Positions 11,966 through 23,200 of a stretch of 64,000 nt of DNA are shown piece by piece. Each line of letters starts with the position of its first letter. The first letter of the stretch is position 1. Source of the DNA: Triangularia verruculosa (Eukaryota > Ascomycota > Sordariomycetes > Sordariales > Podosporaceae). The notes beneath the pieces are model-generated. The model had not been told where the DNA came from. It did not search any database and was given only the letters and a program-made list of their open reading frames with translations. Both the position numbers and the translations under genes were made by a program. The stretch covers positions 186,001 through 250,000 of the forward strand of contig MU863916.1 of NCBI GenBank assembly GCA_033296885.1, read 5' to 3'.

Positions 11966-12766
11966 CTACTCCTCCCCAACCAGTCTCTTTGCAACCTCAA
12001 CCAGACCACCTCTCCCCTGCTCCAGAGCTTTCAGGCCACCTTCGACATCATCAAGTCCCACCCAGAGGTCCACCCACTCCTTTGCCCTCGTATATCTATC
12101 CGATGTGACGTCCCACCTCTCCTCTCTTGGACGCTCGACGTAGACTGTTTTGAACCCTAATTTGTGTGCGGCAGCTAGATCGCCCAAGTGAGCCGCCACC
12201 ATGGCCACCTCGGTGGGCTGTAGTCCCAGCCTCTGGCAAGCTCCGAGGTAGACGGTGGGGTGGGGCTTGTAGGCTTTGAAGTCCTCCGAGGAGAAGATCT
12301 CGTCGTAGCCTAGGTTGCCGTTCTTGTCTAGGTCTACAAGACAGGATCTATTGCCGTCTGAGAGCATGGCTGTCTTGAACCGCTGCTTCAGCTTGGCGAT
12401 TCCGGCGGGGGAGTCAGGCCAGGGGGTGAGCTCATGCCATGTCTGGACCAGCTGTTCGACCTGCTCGGGGGTGAAGGTGGTTGGGGGGAGGTTGAAGTCG
12501 GAGAGGATGGTAGGGAGGGATTCGCGGTGGTGGTCGTCGGATGTTTTGAAGGGTTGGGAGGAGGGGGAGGGGGAGGGTTGGTAAGAGCCGCAGAATTGAC
12601 CGTGGGAGAGGCGCCATTGTTGGGCGAAGTCTGCCCAGTCTACGTGTTTAGCGGAGGGGGGAGCGAGTGTACGGAGGGTGTTGATGATGTGTGGGCGCCA
12701 GTCGACGACTGTGCCGAAGACGTCAAAGGTGAGGGCTTTGATGCCGGTTAGGGAGGGGTCTGGCAT
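11966..12766 (-). CDS. HAD-superfamily 2-haloacid-dehalogenase-like hydrolase
   Basis: Predicted cytosolic HAD hydrolase of 266 aa, the usual size for L-2-haloacid dehalogenase-like proteins. Motif I is DVFGTVVDW with the nucleophile Asp. Motif II is MLSDGNRS, the motif III Lys lies in EDFKAYKPHP, and motif IV is MVAAHLGDLAAAHKLG. I chose the ATG at 12766 (MPDPSLTGIK) because it begins just before the first Rossmann strand. The frame stays open upstream, and an in-frame ATG at 12847 would add 27 Ser/Thr-rich residues that could act as a targeting extension. The real substrate cannot be told from sequence: fungal members are often annotated as haloacid dehalogenases without proof of dehalogenation. 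Confidence 0.88.
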   Translation of the reverse strand: MPDPSLTGIKALTFDVFGTVVDWRPHIINTLRTLAPPSAKHVDWADFAQQWRLSHGQFCGSYQPSPSPSSQPFKTSDDHHRESLPTILSDFNLPPTTFTPEQVEQLVQTWHELTPWPDSPAGIAKLKQRFKTAMLSDGNRSCLVDLDKNGNLGYDEIFSSEDFKAYKPHPTVYLGACQRLGLQPTEVAMVAAHLGDLAAAHKLGFKTVYVERPREERWDVTSDRYTRAKEWVDLWVGLDDVEGGLKALEQGRGGLVEVAKRLVGEE

Positions 12767-13524
12767 TTTCGTCTGATGGGGAGCTATCAATTGGTAAGTA
12801 ATGGGTGTTGTGACAAAAGAGGTGAGATAAGTTGGTGTGAGAGTCATGGAACTACGGGTGTAAGCACTGCGTATAAATGAGGGGAACGTATGACTGGTTT
12901 TGTCGGACCAGTCCCGGGAATGCCCGGAGTATGTAACAGTTGGTTTGAGCGAACTTGAATCTTGCATGAGGAAGGATGTGCATTCGCGAGAGCTCTTGGC
13001 AGGGGGTTTGAATGGGCTCTGTTGGGTGCAGTAACGGTAAGAAATAAAGGTATCAACATCAGCCATGAACAGGCACATTCGCTGACCCTGGGATTGGCGA
13101 GATGTCAACATTGTCTGGGTAGGAGAATCAGGCGACCATGGATGGTTTTCGATTCGGTAAAGTCTTACAACACGCTCTCCTAGAATACTCTCTGCGAGTC
13201 CACAACCCCCAGATAGTCTTTAAAGGCTGGCGGAAGTTTCACTTTCACCTCACAGCAGCCACATCCATCAGAGCAGCCACAAGACCGCTCAGGGCAGGGC
13301 TGCAATTAACTTTCCTCAAACAACCAGCAGACTACTTATTTAACCTAATCTTCTTTATCGAACAAAAGCACAGGTTCGGAAACTTCAAGCAACTTCGCAA
13401 AAGTTAACAACTCTGCATCACCTTGGTATGTGTACCTAAATCAAGTTCTTGATTGCCTCCTTCAAAGCTCTGCTAACACCAAAGCTCTGCTAACACCAAT
13501 AAGCTTCGATCTCGGTTCTGGGTC
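12767..13524. other. Intergenic upstream of HAD gene
   Basis: This is the promoter side of the HAD gene. Its frame remains open to 13111 without a better start. A tandem duplication of roughly 19 bp (CAAAGCTCTGCTAACAC) occurs just before the pseudogene, near 13465-13500. Confidence 0.45.
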
Positions 13525-14953
13525 ATGGCCGACGATAATCCCTACTCTGAGGGGACGGTGCTTAAAATCCATCGACATCTACCACCGGAACCATTCGGCG
13601 CAATAAACGAGGTTCGCTATGGTACGAAGGACAGACGCGAGTGGAATGCGTTCTGCTCAAATGTCGATTACTGGTGGAACCACCGTGTTGAATTTGCTTT
13701 AGCACATCCCCCCATCACGACAGCTAAAGTCAAATGCCCCGAAAGCCGGACCTTCACCGTCACGCGGACCATTCAGTCCAGCGAGGATACGGATGGCGCA
13801 ATGGTCATCGAAGGGGGTCATCACATCAGCGAACGGAAAACGCAACGAGCTGATCGCCAAAGTGTACGATGGCGTTTACTATTCTCTCGACTTACTACTC
13901 GGCGATCCCTGTGACCCCAGATACCCTGATGTGATGACCAAGGCGGACATGGACTATGCCCTCGAGTCTCGGGCGTATGAGCAAATCCGCATCGCCGGCT
14001 TTGCCGGCTCGATTGTTCCGAACTTTTACGGTGCCTGGACTATCTCACTGCCAGTCAAAACCGAAAACAACAATGCGACGACACGCCCTGTCCGCATGAT
14101 TCTTCTAGAGAAGATCCACGACGCTCGCACCATGAAGAAAGTCATCGCCTAGGTAACTACGCGGGAGATACCGTAATCCGAGGCTGATGACGATGACTCG
14201 GATGATTGGGACGACCTGGAGGATGTCTCCGAGGAAGACTCCTATGCCTTCGAAACTGCCGAGGCTGACGATGATGACGAGGCTGACGATGATGACGAGG
14301 CTGACGATGATGACGAGGCTGATGATGATGACTCGGATGATGATGATGATCCGTATGACCGGGATGACCTGGAGGATGTCTTGCACTACGAACTTCTACC
14401 GCCCGAGAGCACACGTACCGAGGTGCTGAGAAACCTTTTGGTCGCATACAACCTGCTCTGGTGGTATGCCGAAGTCGAATTGCAGCCCATCATCGGCCCT
14501 GGGAACGTTCTCATCAGAAAGGACAACTCGGTGGTGCTGATCAACTTCAATTACGCCATCGTTCATCCCTACATTTCAGTTGTCGAACATTGGACCGACC
14601 ATCCCAAAAAAGACCCAACAGACCTCTGCCCGCATCCGGTCCTGCTCCATTGGCCTTTCGGTGCAGGTTTCCGTTCGAACGCCTTTTTGGTAGTCAACGG
14701 GTATATCCCTAATTACCGCAAATATGACGGCGACAGAAAGAGTGATTGGTGGCAGTGGATTCCTCAGGGGTGGCTGAATGACCCGGAGCAAGCTGCGGAG
14801 TGGCTATTAGAGTCTCACTCTCTCTTTGATTCAACTCGATTCGGCCCGCTGACCGAAAGGTTTCTTGACTCCCCGGGGCACAATAATAGGAGTCCCAAGG
14901 TCCTTCAACTGTTGGAAGAACTGGGACGAAAGGCTCGCTCGACAGGTCATTAA
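13525..14953 (+). pseudogene. Broken fungal protein-kinase-like gene
   Basis: Reads as one protein interrupted three times. It starts at MADDNPYSEG (13525) in frame 1. At the G5 run 13813-13817 the sensible reading moves to frame 2 (one extra G). It then meets TAG at 14150-14152 and TAA at 14174-14176, continues through an acidic repeat, and ends at 14953. Segments such as NELIAKVYDGVYYSL, YEQIRIAGFAGSIVP, VRMILLEKIH and GNVLIRKDNSVVLINFNYA follow the plan of the expanded kinase-like (PKL/APH-like) family of Sordariomycetes: a lobe-1 Lys, a hinge, a catalytic-loop Asn, and a metal-binding DFG equivalent. Here the DFG equivalent reads NFN, so a catalytic Asp is lost. No GT-AG pair of acceptable length removes both stops, so pseudogene is preferred over introns. 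A sequencing error in the G run could explain the frameshift but not the stops. Confidence 0.75.
14261..14332 (+). repeat. 18-bp acidic minisatellite, 4 units
   Basis: Four units of GAGGCTGACGATGATGAC lie head to tail. The last has one C-to-T change. In the pseudogene frame each unit encodes EADDDD, and more Asp codons follow. The unit length is a multiple of three, so unit-number changes would not shift the frame. Confidence 0.9.
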
Positions 14954-15067
14954 ATAGAAATATGTTGCTTTTCAGCAGCGCTTGCAAGCGCGTACAAGCC
15001 CATCCCAGCTTCGGGTTTTATATAGGTATCCCAGCAAAGTTAGGTAATTATTGTCCCGACGTCTTAG

Positions 15068-15775
15068 GACCTAGTCGACATCTCACACTGGACAAACATT
15101 GCCCATAAGTATATTGATAATCCCAAATACGCCGGCGTATTCTCCACCAAAATCGACGACATATGGGAAACTGTCGTTGTCCAGTCTAAGGCAGACTGTG
15201 TCAGATTTAAGAATGAAGTTCTTACCAAGCCCGTCGAGATCGCGCTCAACAGAATTCTCGGAGGGCAGCTACTCAGCCATTCTAAGTGGGCCACCAAGGA
15301 CAGAATTACCCAAAAGGACAACCCCTCATGCAGACCTGACAAGGTCTATCAGAAAAAGAACATGAGGCTAACTAACTTATCGGTCTATTGCTGTCTTAAA
15401 AGTAAGGTGCTGGGGATCCTCCGTCCGAAATAATTTGAAAGGGCCGGAGAAGACGGGACGAGAGACACCGAGTTCAGAGGGTTCTCTATTGGGCTCATCA
15501 AACAGATTACCAAGTACTCTAGATCGCAGGATCTAAACACGAACTACCAAGCACTTTTCGACGGGAGGTATCTTTTCTTGGCTGTTTTGATCCCAACGAT
15601 GCCCTGAAAATGAAGGCAACATGGATTGATTGTACTCGGGAAAAAGAATGCCGCAAGGCCTTGTTTGGATGGATGATGGACTCCATCAACACATGGAAGC
15701 CTGGGACGGCAAGGTTCGCTCCAAGTTTGTCAGAACCGCCTCCACCAAACCCTGCAAAGAGAAAACGGACGGGAT
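15068..15775 (+). pseudogene. Unrecognised broken coding fragment
   Basis: An open frame without an ATG begins after a stop at 15065 and runs to a TAA at 15429-15431 (peptides such as DISHWTNIAHKYID, FSTKIDDIWETVVVQ and KPVEIALNRILGGQ). The same frame then continues with FERAGEDGTRDTEF to about 15580. From there sense is restored only in another frame (CFDPNDALKMKATWIDC), ending with a Pro/Lys/Arg tail (PPPPNPAKRKRTG) at a TAA near 15773-15775. Codon texture and amino acid mix look like a genuine protein eroded by one stop and one frameshift. I do not recognise the family. It follows the kinase-like pseudogene on the same strand and directly precedes repeat B2. Confidence 0.5.
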
Positions 15776-15872
15776 AAGTCTACATACAGACCGTCGTCTT
15801 GCACTGTTTGTAGTTGACACACGTAGTGGTTAGGTCATAGGTACTCAACTACCGGAACCGACATATCACGTC

Positions 15873-16143
15873 CTGGATAGGAAAGCTGACATTGCAAAGT
15901 GCGAATACAGCCTTTACAGATATTTAATAGGCCGTAAAGGATAGTTAGTAGGCCTTGAAAGATAGCCAATAGGCCGTAAAAGATAGCTAATAGGCCTTAG
16001 AAAATATCGAGAACACCCTAAAAGATACTCTTAACGTGTTAAAAGATAGTAATAAGCCCCAAAAGATAATCAATAGGCCTTTTCTACTCTTCTTAAGGTA
16101 TAATCTTAGCTTACAGTACTAATCATCTTATCTACGGCGTACA
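15873..16143 (+). repeat. Dispersed repeat B, copy B2
   Basis: This is the better preserved partner of 706-945. It begins with the GATAGGAAAGCTGACATTGCAA block and contains four to five short tandem units of the type AAAGATAGCTAATAGGCC. It shares the exact 27-bp block (16033-16059) and ends around TCTACGGCG. No coding frame or clear terminal inverted repeat is visible, so a solo LTR, MITE or unclassified element are all possible. Confidence 0.8.
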
Positions 16144-16169
16144 TATACACCCTTTCCCCCTTAGGTACC

Positions 16170-19100
16170 CAGACCGGCTGCAAGTAATCAACTTGGCTAT
16201 CCGTTGATCTCCTGCACTCTATATTGTCCTCCCCTCTCAATATATAAAAAAACACCCGGTTTCAGAGTCTTATAAACCCGTTCATTACTCTGCAATCATC
16301 ATCGAGAACTTGCATGTAAGTGACAGCTTTGCTTGCCTTGCGGCGCTTATGCAAGCTGCACTGCACTGCACTGCAGCTGCAAGGATAGGGGGGTTGATCA
16401 TGACAGAAACTGGAGAACAAATCTGCAGCCAGGGGGCGTGTTCGTGCAGCATGGCTAGTGATGCAGAACAGAAACTACACACATACATAAGCGAAGACGG
16501 TTTTGTTTTCTGGAGAAGTGGAGTGAGAACAGAACGAAAACAAGAAGCGAAATCTTTTGCCGGGCGGACAAAACAAAACAAAAAACCCTTCGGACCGTTC
16601 AACCCAGGTAGCGAGAGAGAGAGAACAAAGACGCGATATTGGCCTTTGCGTTTTGACCAGCTTCGCCAACCCGTTCCGTGGTTGCAGTAGGTAGTAGTAG
16701 GTATGCACCGCCCACTTAAAGGCTCTTCAACCGAGGTGATGAACCGATCCAGATTACACACCACCGTCGTCCTTGCTACGACTTCGGCACCAGTCTCACT
16801 GGATGGAAAGTTCAAAAAAAAAAAGCTGCCGCGCTCGGTTGGGTCATTTGATGCAGGGTAGATCGTCAGTCGGTCCGGGTAATCGATAGATGTCACATCT
16901 GAGCGTTCAAGAAACTCTTGTGAAAGGCGGGTACTGTACATAGATTGTTTCCTCGGCTGTTCGACTTCAATGTGAGGCCTTCGGGTGGGAACTTTCCCAA
17001 AATCTCGATTGTGATCCTGAACTGGTCTCAACGTCCGGGCCTCATCCTCCTCCAACAAGTGTAGATCGAATCCGGTCAGCTGGGAAAATAGGTCGCCGTG
17101 TTGGCCGTGAAAAGTCCGAGTAAACAACTTCGCCAGTAACCTGCCAGTATGTTACGAAACTAAAAGTTCCATACAATGATTGGTCAATGGCTCGACGAAT
17201 ACGCGTTGCAAAAAGGCGCGGGGTCACATGGACGCGGTCTCATTTTTCAAAACTTGTTGGAGGGTGAATGCTGCCTCAGACGCCGCCGGCTTGCCTTCCC
17301 GGCACTGAACTTCCAATCAATCTTCCAAACTCCCGTGATGGGCTGCAGTTTAGATGTTCGCGGGGGAGGGGCTGGACAAGGGTTGGTCAGCCGAGTTTTT
17401 CTTATTTCTCCTGTGATGGCCGTTTCACCGGTCTACTAAGCTCTCTATAGGAGTGATTGGCTGTGTGTTTTGTTATCTGATTCCTGGGGAAGAGCTGCAC
17501 TGTGTCTTATCATGATGAATCTGGCAGCGGTTGTGAAGGTATCTGCGGAGAAAGCAAGAGCCCGTATCCGATCTCCGGGAAATCTTGGAAAATGGGCCCC
17601 TTTGCACGTGTGTAGCATCGGGACGGGGACCGGGGGCCGGGCCTTTTGATGGTGATGGGCTTGTTGGTGGTTGTCGCACTGCAGAAGCAGTCCAAATTCA
17701 GTGAAGAAGCCGTTGCTTCCCCGCTGCGAGTCCACAGTTTCGATGCAGCTTCCCGCGGGGACAGCGGCAAAGGAGTTGAATCTCTGGTGTCTTTCTAACT
17801 CGAGGAATGCCAGGCAGCTTTTAATGTCGTCCAGTCAAGATGATGGCCAAGCCAAGCGGCCGCCTCACTTCTCAGCTTGCGTGCGCGCAAGAAAGAGTCG
17901 CAAAGGTCTCATTCGGTTAGCTGGTAGACCAAGGACCAAGAACCGGCGTCTCCTGGCGTTCCGGTGATAAGGTACGGCGAGCAAGCCATGCTCCCGCAGT
18001 GGGGGGGGTGTTGCGTTGAATTAAGGACCTCCACAATTCCCCTTTGGGCGACCTTCAAGTGGCCCGAAGTTTGAGACATGGGCCACGCCACACTCACGCA
18101 GCACTGGACACCACCATAAACACTAGAGATGTCAAGAAGTAGAAAGAAAAGGCCAAGGCCGGCAAGACTCCAGGCGGAGGCTCATTTTGAAATGCGCGGG
18201 CTCGGGACCAAGTTCGGGTCGGGGCTTCGTGAGATCGGCAACAGGCCATCACAATTGGAAATTGTCTTTCTCTGGATTGGCTTCCCATTCGCTGGCAGCC
18301 GCCCGTCACAGAGGGCATGTCGCCAAAGAGGCTTAGCGGCCTTTGAGCCCCGCGGGGTCTCGTCCCCTTTTCGAGGTCGACCCTTGTCAAGAGCGTTTTT
18401 CATTTGGCACTGCATGGCAATGTTGCATCTTGTAGATTTTTCAATGCAGCGGGTGTTTGCTGAAAGATGGGATGAAATGCAGACTCGATGTTCGCAAAGA
18501 GAAGAGAATGAAAGTGTTCCCTAGCTGTCAAGTGTCAGGCAGTTGATGCTTGAGCCAGGCCAGGATCAAAGCTCGGGACATTGCTCCAAGCTTGAAAGAG
18601 CTTGGGCCACCCGACTCTCACAAGCAGGGGCACCCTTTCATCGCTTCCTCTGTTGAGGAACCAACGGCTCACCTCCAGGAAAATGTGATTTCTTGCAGCT
18701 GGCACATTGATGGCCGTTTCAACTTTATCCCGTCCTTTCCAATGATCAGTGATCAACTCAGGGAATTGCTCAGCAAGGCTGGCCTGGCTGGCCAACGTGG
18801 TAGTGTAATTGGAAGCAGCATTCATCTCATCCTCATCCCGGCTGCCACAGCACAGACTCTGTTCGTCTGCAGCCAGCCGTGGCCGGGGCGGGAACCACTC
18901 GAACGTCACTGCACCAGAGAGATCCCCTGGCGCCTTCCCGAGTCCCTGCTCCACCCCATCGAGACTGCTCCAGGGCTGTCATTCGGCAGGCCCCACCAGC
19001 CCATTTGCTGATGGACCAGGTGGGCCAAAAGTGGAGAGCCTGTACATAACTCCCACATCTGCTCAGATCTTCTTGACTTGCGCTGGACCACGATGGTCGT

Positions 19101-19470
19101 CTCGTAGCCGTCGACGACGTCTCTCCTCTTCCTCTCCCCGGGCTTCAGAGGTGCCTGTCCGTCGTGTCTCCCGAGCATCGCATCTCGACGCTGACCGACG
19201 ACGCCTTGCCTGTTCATCCTCGCTCACTTATACCTTCTTACCCTCGCTTACCCGCCCCTCGCTGCTTCAATTGCAACCAAACTTGTTTGTTCTCACGGAA
19301 TCCTTCGTTTCTCCGGCCTTTTGTTTCTACACTTCTGATACCCTAGCGATAGATACCCTTTGGTTCTTGCTTCCGTTTTCCCCCCAAGCACTTGCGAATT
19401 TCTCCAACAGTTCCAACTTGATTAGACTCTGCCTAACACATTACCTGCGTCAAGCTAAAAGCTGTGCTCG
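16170..19470. other. Intergenic, no supported gene
   Basis: Only overlapping frames without ATG context or domains. The longest (16285-17127, minus) has no ATG at its 5' end. 19000-19470 is C/T-rich and probably belongs to the leader of the AMI1-like gene. Confidence 0.45.
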
Positions 19471-19582
19471 GTAAGTGCGAATGACGATCTCCCGGGTTCC
19501 AGGCTTGAGGGGCAATCTGTGGTAGCCTACATTAGATCGAGCACCGATATGGGAGATGCTGACCGCATTCGCCTTGTGGCAG
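19471..19582 (+). other. Probable 5'-leader intron 1 of AMI1-like gene
   Basis: A GTAAGT donor at 19471, a CTGAC branch-like sequence near 19558 and a GTGGCAG acceptor ending at 19582 fit this genome's intron pattern. It lies about 700 bp upstream of the start codon at 20270. Confidence 0.5.
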
Positions 19583-19811
19583 CTTCTCTTCCGTCATTGA
19601 AGTTGGACACTTGACGCATTCACCCGCCTCTTCACGTCAGCCAAACCCGTCAGGAGTCCGGAGCTCCACCCTCTCACAAGCCCGCCGTACCTTGAGGGGA
19701 TGCCGGTCTGAGATACCGATCTCCAGCCCTCACTCTATCGTTCCAAACCGTCCCTGCTGTGTCCACACAGCCGGGAAGGTTGCTGCAAGACCTTTCGGTC
19801 TTGAGTGTCTG

Positions 19812-19885
19812 GTAAGTTGTTTCCATCTTTTGTGTCTGCTAAACCCGCTTTCACACCCCCTATACCCCGCCCCCATGATGGACAG
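19812..19885 (+). other. Probable 5'-leader intron 2 of AMI1-like gene
   Basis: A GTAAGT donor at 19812, a CTAAAC branch-like site and a GGACAG acceptor ending at 19885. The 74-nt length matches the other introns in the window. Confidence 0.5.
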
Positions 19886-20269
19886 AGTCTCCCAATGCCG
19901 GCCCCGTCCCGGGTACAGCCTTCCATAATACATCATGCTATAACCTCAAGTCGAGTTCACGAAAGCCCTATGCATATTGCACAGCAACAGCTTTGACGTT
20001 TGGGGAAGTGGGGGGGTCACCCATGTCCTCATGCGACGTCTTACACGATCGCTGTTTCAAACACATTGACCTCGAGGAACACTACTAACGACGGGGGGGA
20101 TATCTCTACATAGTCCGAGGGGCATTGGGGACCAACTTTTGATCTTATTACGAGGACGGCCCTGGTTTTCGATACTGGTCGATTGGTGGAAATGTATTAG
20201 AATTCTCCGCTTGGATTAACAACAAGGCAGCACCTCTTCGCAAAACCGAGATATCAAGAGGCCGCAACA

Positions 20270-23200
20270 ATGGTTGGCGTCTGGGAAACCGAGGATGAGT
20301 CGACAGTACCGGTCGGGTCCTTGCCGACACCTGCAGACACGCCGTACCGCATTCCTTCGCGAAACGTATCACGAGGCTCCCGCAAGTCAAAACGCTCAGT
20401 AACGCCCCCGGGGAAAAATGGAAAGAGCCGCTCACCAGCGCCGCTCAATGGCGAGAGGAACGATAGGGCGTCGATGATGTCCGCGAGGGAGTTTTGTTCA
20501 GATGAGCCCGTCAGCATCGACAGCAAACGCTTTACGCCAACCCTTCATGCTAACCTGGTGTCGGAGATTCTGTCCTTGAGACGAGACCAAGAGGACAAGT
20601 TGAAGATTATTGAGAGCCTGGAATCTTCATTGGAGGCTGTTCGAGGCGAATCCGAGTCTCTTCAGGCTAGAGTGGTCTCGACAGACAAGGAAAGCCGGTC
20701 ATTAAAACGACAGCTGGCATTGCTGGAGGGTGGAACGTCTTCGGCGCTTGGTGAGCTGGCACGGGAGCGAGACGAAGCTGTCGATTCAGTTGCCGAGACC
20801 AAAAAACGACTCGATATCACCCAGAAGAAGTTGAGGAGCCAGGAGGAGGACTCGGAGCGGGTACATCGACAATGGGAGAAGGAAAAGAATGAGTGGGAAG
20901 AAGAGAAGCGAAAACTGGAAAGAAAGATCCATGTTGCCGAAAGCCGGCTGAAAGTGGTGATTGACGAGGTCACGGCATTCCAACCGGTCCAAGTTCATGG
21001 AGAGAACGGGCTCCTTCACGATCACGAGAGTGAAGGCGAGGAAAGCGTAAAGGATAACGACGCCGCCAGTGTCCGAACCATGAGTCTTACCAGCACCGCA
21101 CGATTTTCGATTGCCTCCCCCAAGGCGAACGGGATGAGTTCCCTAGCTGACGAGTTGGACGGATTTGACGAGGAAAGCGACTACGGTGGTCGAGAGAGTG
21201 TGATGTCCAATGGTCCTCACCACGCACATTTCCGCAACATGAGCCGAGACAGCATCATGTCCAAGTCGCACCGAAGACGCCAGAGCAACGACAGTCTGAT
21301 GAGATCCGGTAGCGTGGCTCGGTCAAGGCTTGTATTTAGCCCTACGGCACTGGAGCGACTTGAAGGCAGCACAATTCAAGAAGATGACGAGACCGAGTCT
21401 ATTACTCCCAAAGCTGTGTACGTCGACACTGGCGTTCAGCCGTCGCCCCCACCATCGCCAAAGGTGGCTGCGGTCACTCCCGCAACGCCAGAGCCCTCGA
21501 AGTTCATGCAGAGATACGAAAGACTTTACGGGGACCTGGACAGCCCGCCCCGCGCTGACCTTGAGATCGAGGCAAACCAGAGGAGAAAACGGGTCCAGAT
21601 TGGACAGCCACTTGCCATCAAGACCTCGGCAAACAACCTGATGGTTAACGGCTCCTCCCAGACCCAAGAAGAGCCTTTGAGCCCGCCAAAGACGCCCAAG
21701 ACGCCCTTTCAAGAGTTGCCTCCAACCCCGAAGCCCCAGATTCCTGCCATGGTCTCTTCATCTACCCAGACTGAGGACATCGCCCAGCCACTTCAACTTC
21801 CTGTCTTGTCTATCCCGAGCATTAGCATCATCCCCCCTTCGAGCCGCCCTAGCACGCCTCGCCAGCCTCTCCTGCCACAGCTGACCAAGGACTTTGGCTG
21901 CCAAGTGTCTTTAATCTCCAGCCCACCAACTTCATCGTCATCAATGCAGACTGAAGAAATCCGCGTGGACAAGCGTTTGGCTAAATTGCCCCCACATTTA
22001 CAACCATCGGCCATTACATCCAGGCCAGTCTCACCGGCCTTGCCCACCCCAGACTTACCTACCGACGACTTCCGGCAATTCACTCCAGTGCCTGGAAATG
22101 TGCCACCGCCTCGGAATCCACGCCGGTTAACCAGCAAGCGAAGTATAGTGGATATTCCCTCGTCCCCTCCCGTTGTATCCTCTCCGGCGACGGAGGAGGC
22201 CAGAGATGCCTACCCTGGTAACAACGACGATGGGCCAGTATCGAACCAGACTGCCGCAATCAGGAGGCCGCATAGAATCAGCAGCTTGTTTGCCGGCTTT
22301 GATGGCAACAGTACGGACGAGGGCGACGAGTTTATGGATCTCGATATCAGCGACTCGGAGTATCGCACAGCACTATCAGCGCCGTCAGCCCCCAGAACCG
22401 TAGAAAGCTCGAGCAGGATGGGCAAGCGAGGCTCTGAGACGACGGCCGCGTCTTCCGACTCGGCCTTTTCGCCAAAGGTGAGCAGCCGGTATTCACCGCG
22501 CCTGATGGACGAACCCGATGGATACGGTGGCTACGGTTCTGCCAACATTATTTCCCAGACTCGCGAGACTCGGGACACGGGCATCAACAGCTCAGGCTCT
22601 CGCCGTGGCGGGCCTCGGCCAGCATTCGGAACCAAGGCGAGTGTCATGCGCAGGGCTGCCTTGATACAGAGCGGCATCAACTCGCACTCAAGGGCCAGAA
22701 GCCCGAGTCTGACAGATACCAAGGAGCCACCCTTCCCCATTCCCACACGTGCCAGCTCAAGGAAACCGCCTTTGAGCGGCAGCGCTCCAAGTGAAGGGAG
22801 AAGCCCAAGCAGAGGATCAGATGCTTGGCATAGGCGAGGTTCAAGCCGGAGTCATTACCGTGCCGGCAGCATTCGCAAAGTGCGCTCAGCTACAGGGCTT
22901 CCTCGCGGGCAAAGGCGCCAGCCATCCCGCTCGCCGTCTCGATTCGCCGAGTCGGTGGAAGCGCCCGAAAGCCCTAGCCTTCCACCGCTGCCAACAAACG
23001 ATATTACCACGCCCCGAAACAAAGAGTCGACTTCGTATGCCAAGTACCGGTCTCATAGATCTCAACCATCGACGGCAAACACGGCTACCACCGGCGAGAC
23101 AGGTGGCGCGTCGCAGGCAGAGCCCAAGGAAAAGGCTTTTACGGTGGTGGAGGCAATTGCTCAAACTATGGTGGGCGAGTGGATGTACAAGTATGTTCGA

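Noticed and set aside
16285..17127. 280-codon minus frame
   Set aside because: It has no ATG at its 5' end. The downstream half is low-quality sequence overlapping simple repeats. The upstream 140 codons are mildly protein-like but have no clear splice partner.
18809..19474. 221-codon plus frame
   Set aside because: Better explained as the C/T-rich leader of the AMI1-like gene. It runs into a strong splice donor and has no domain.
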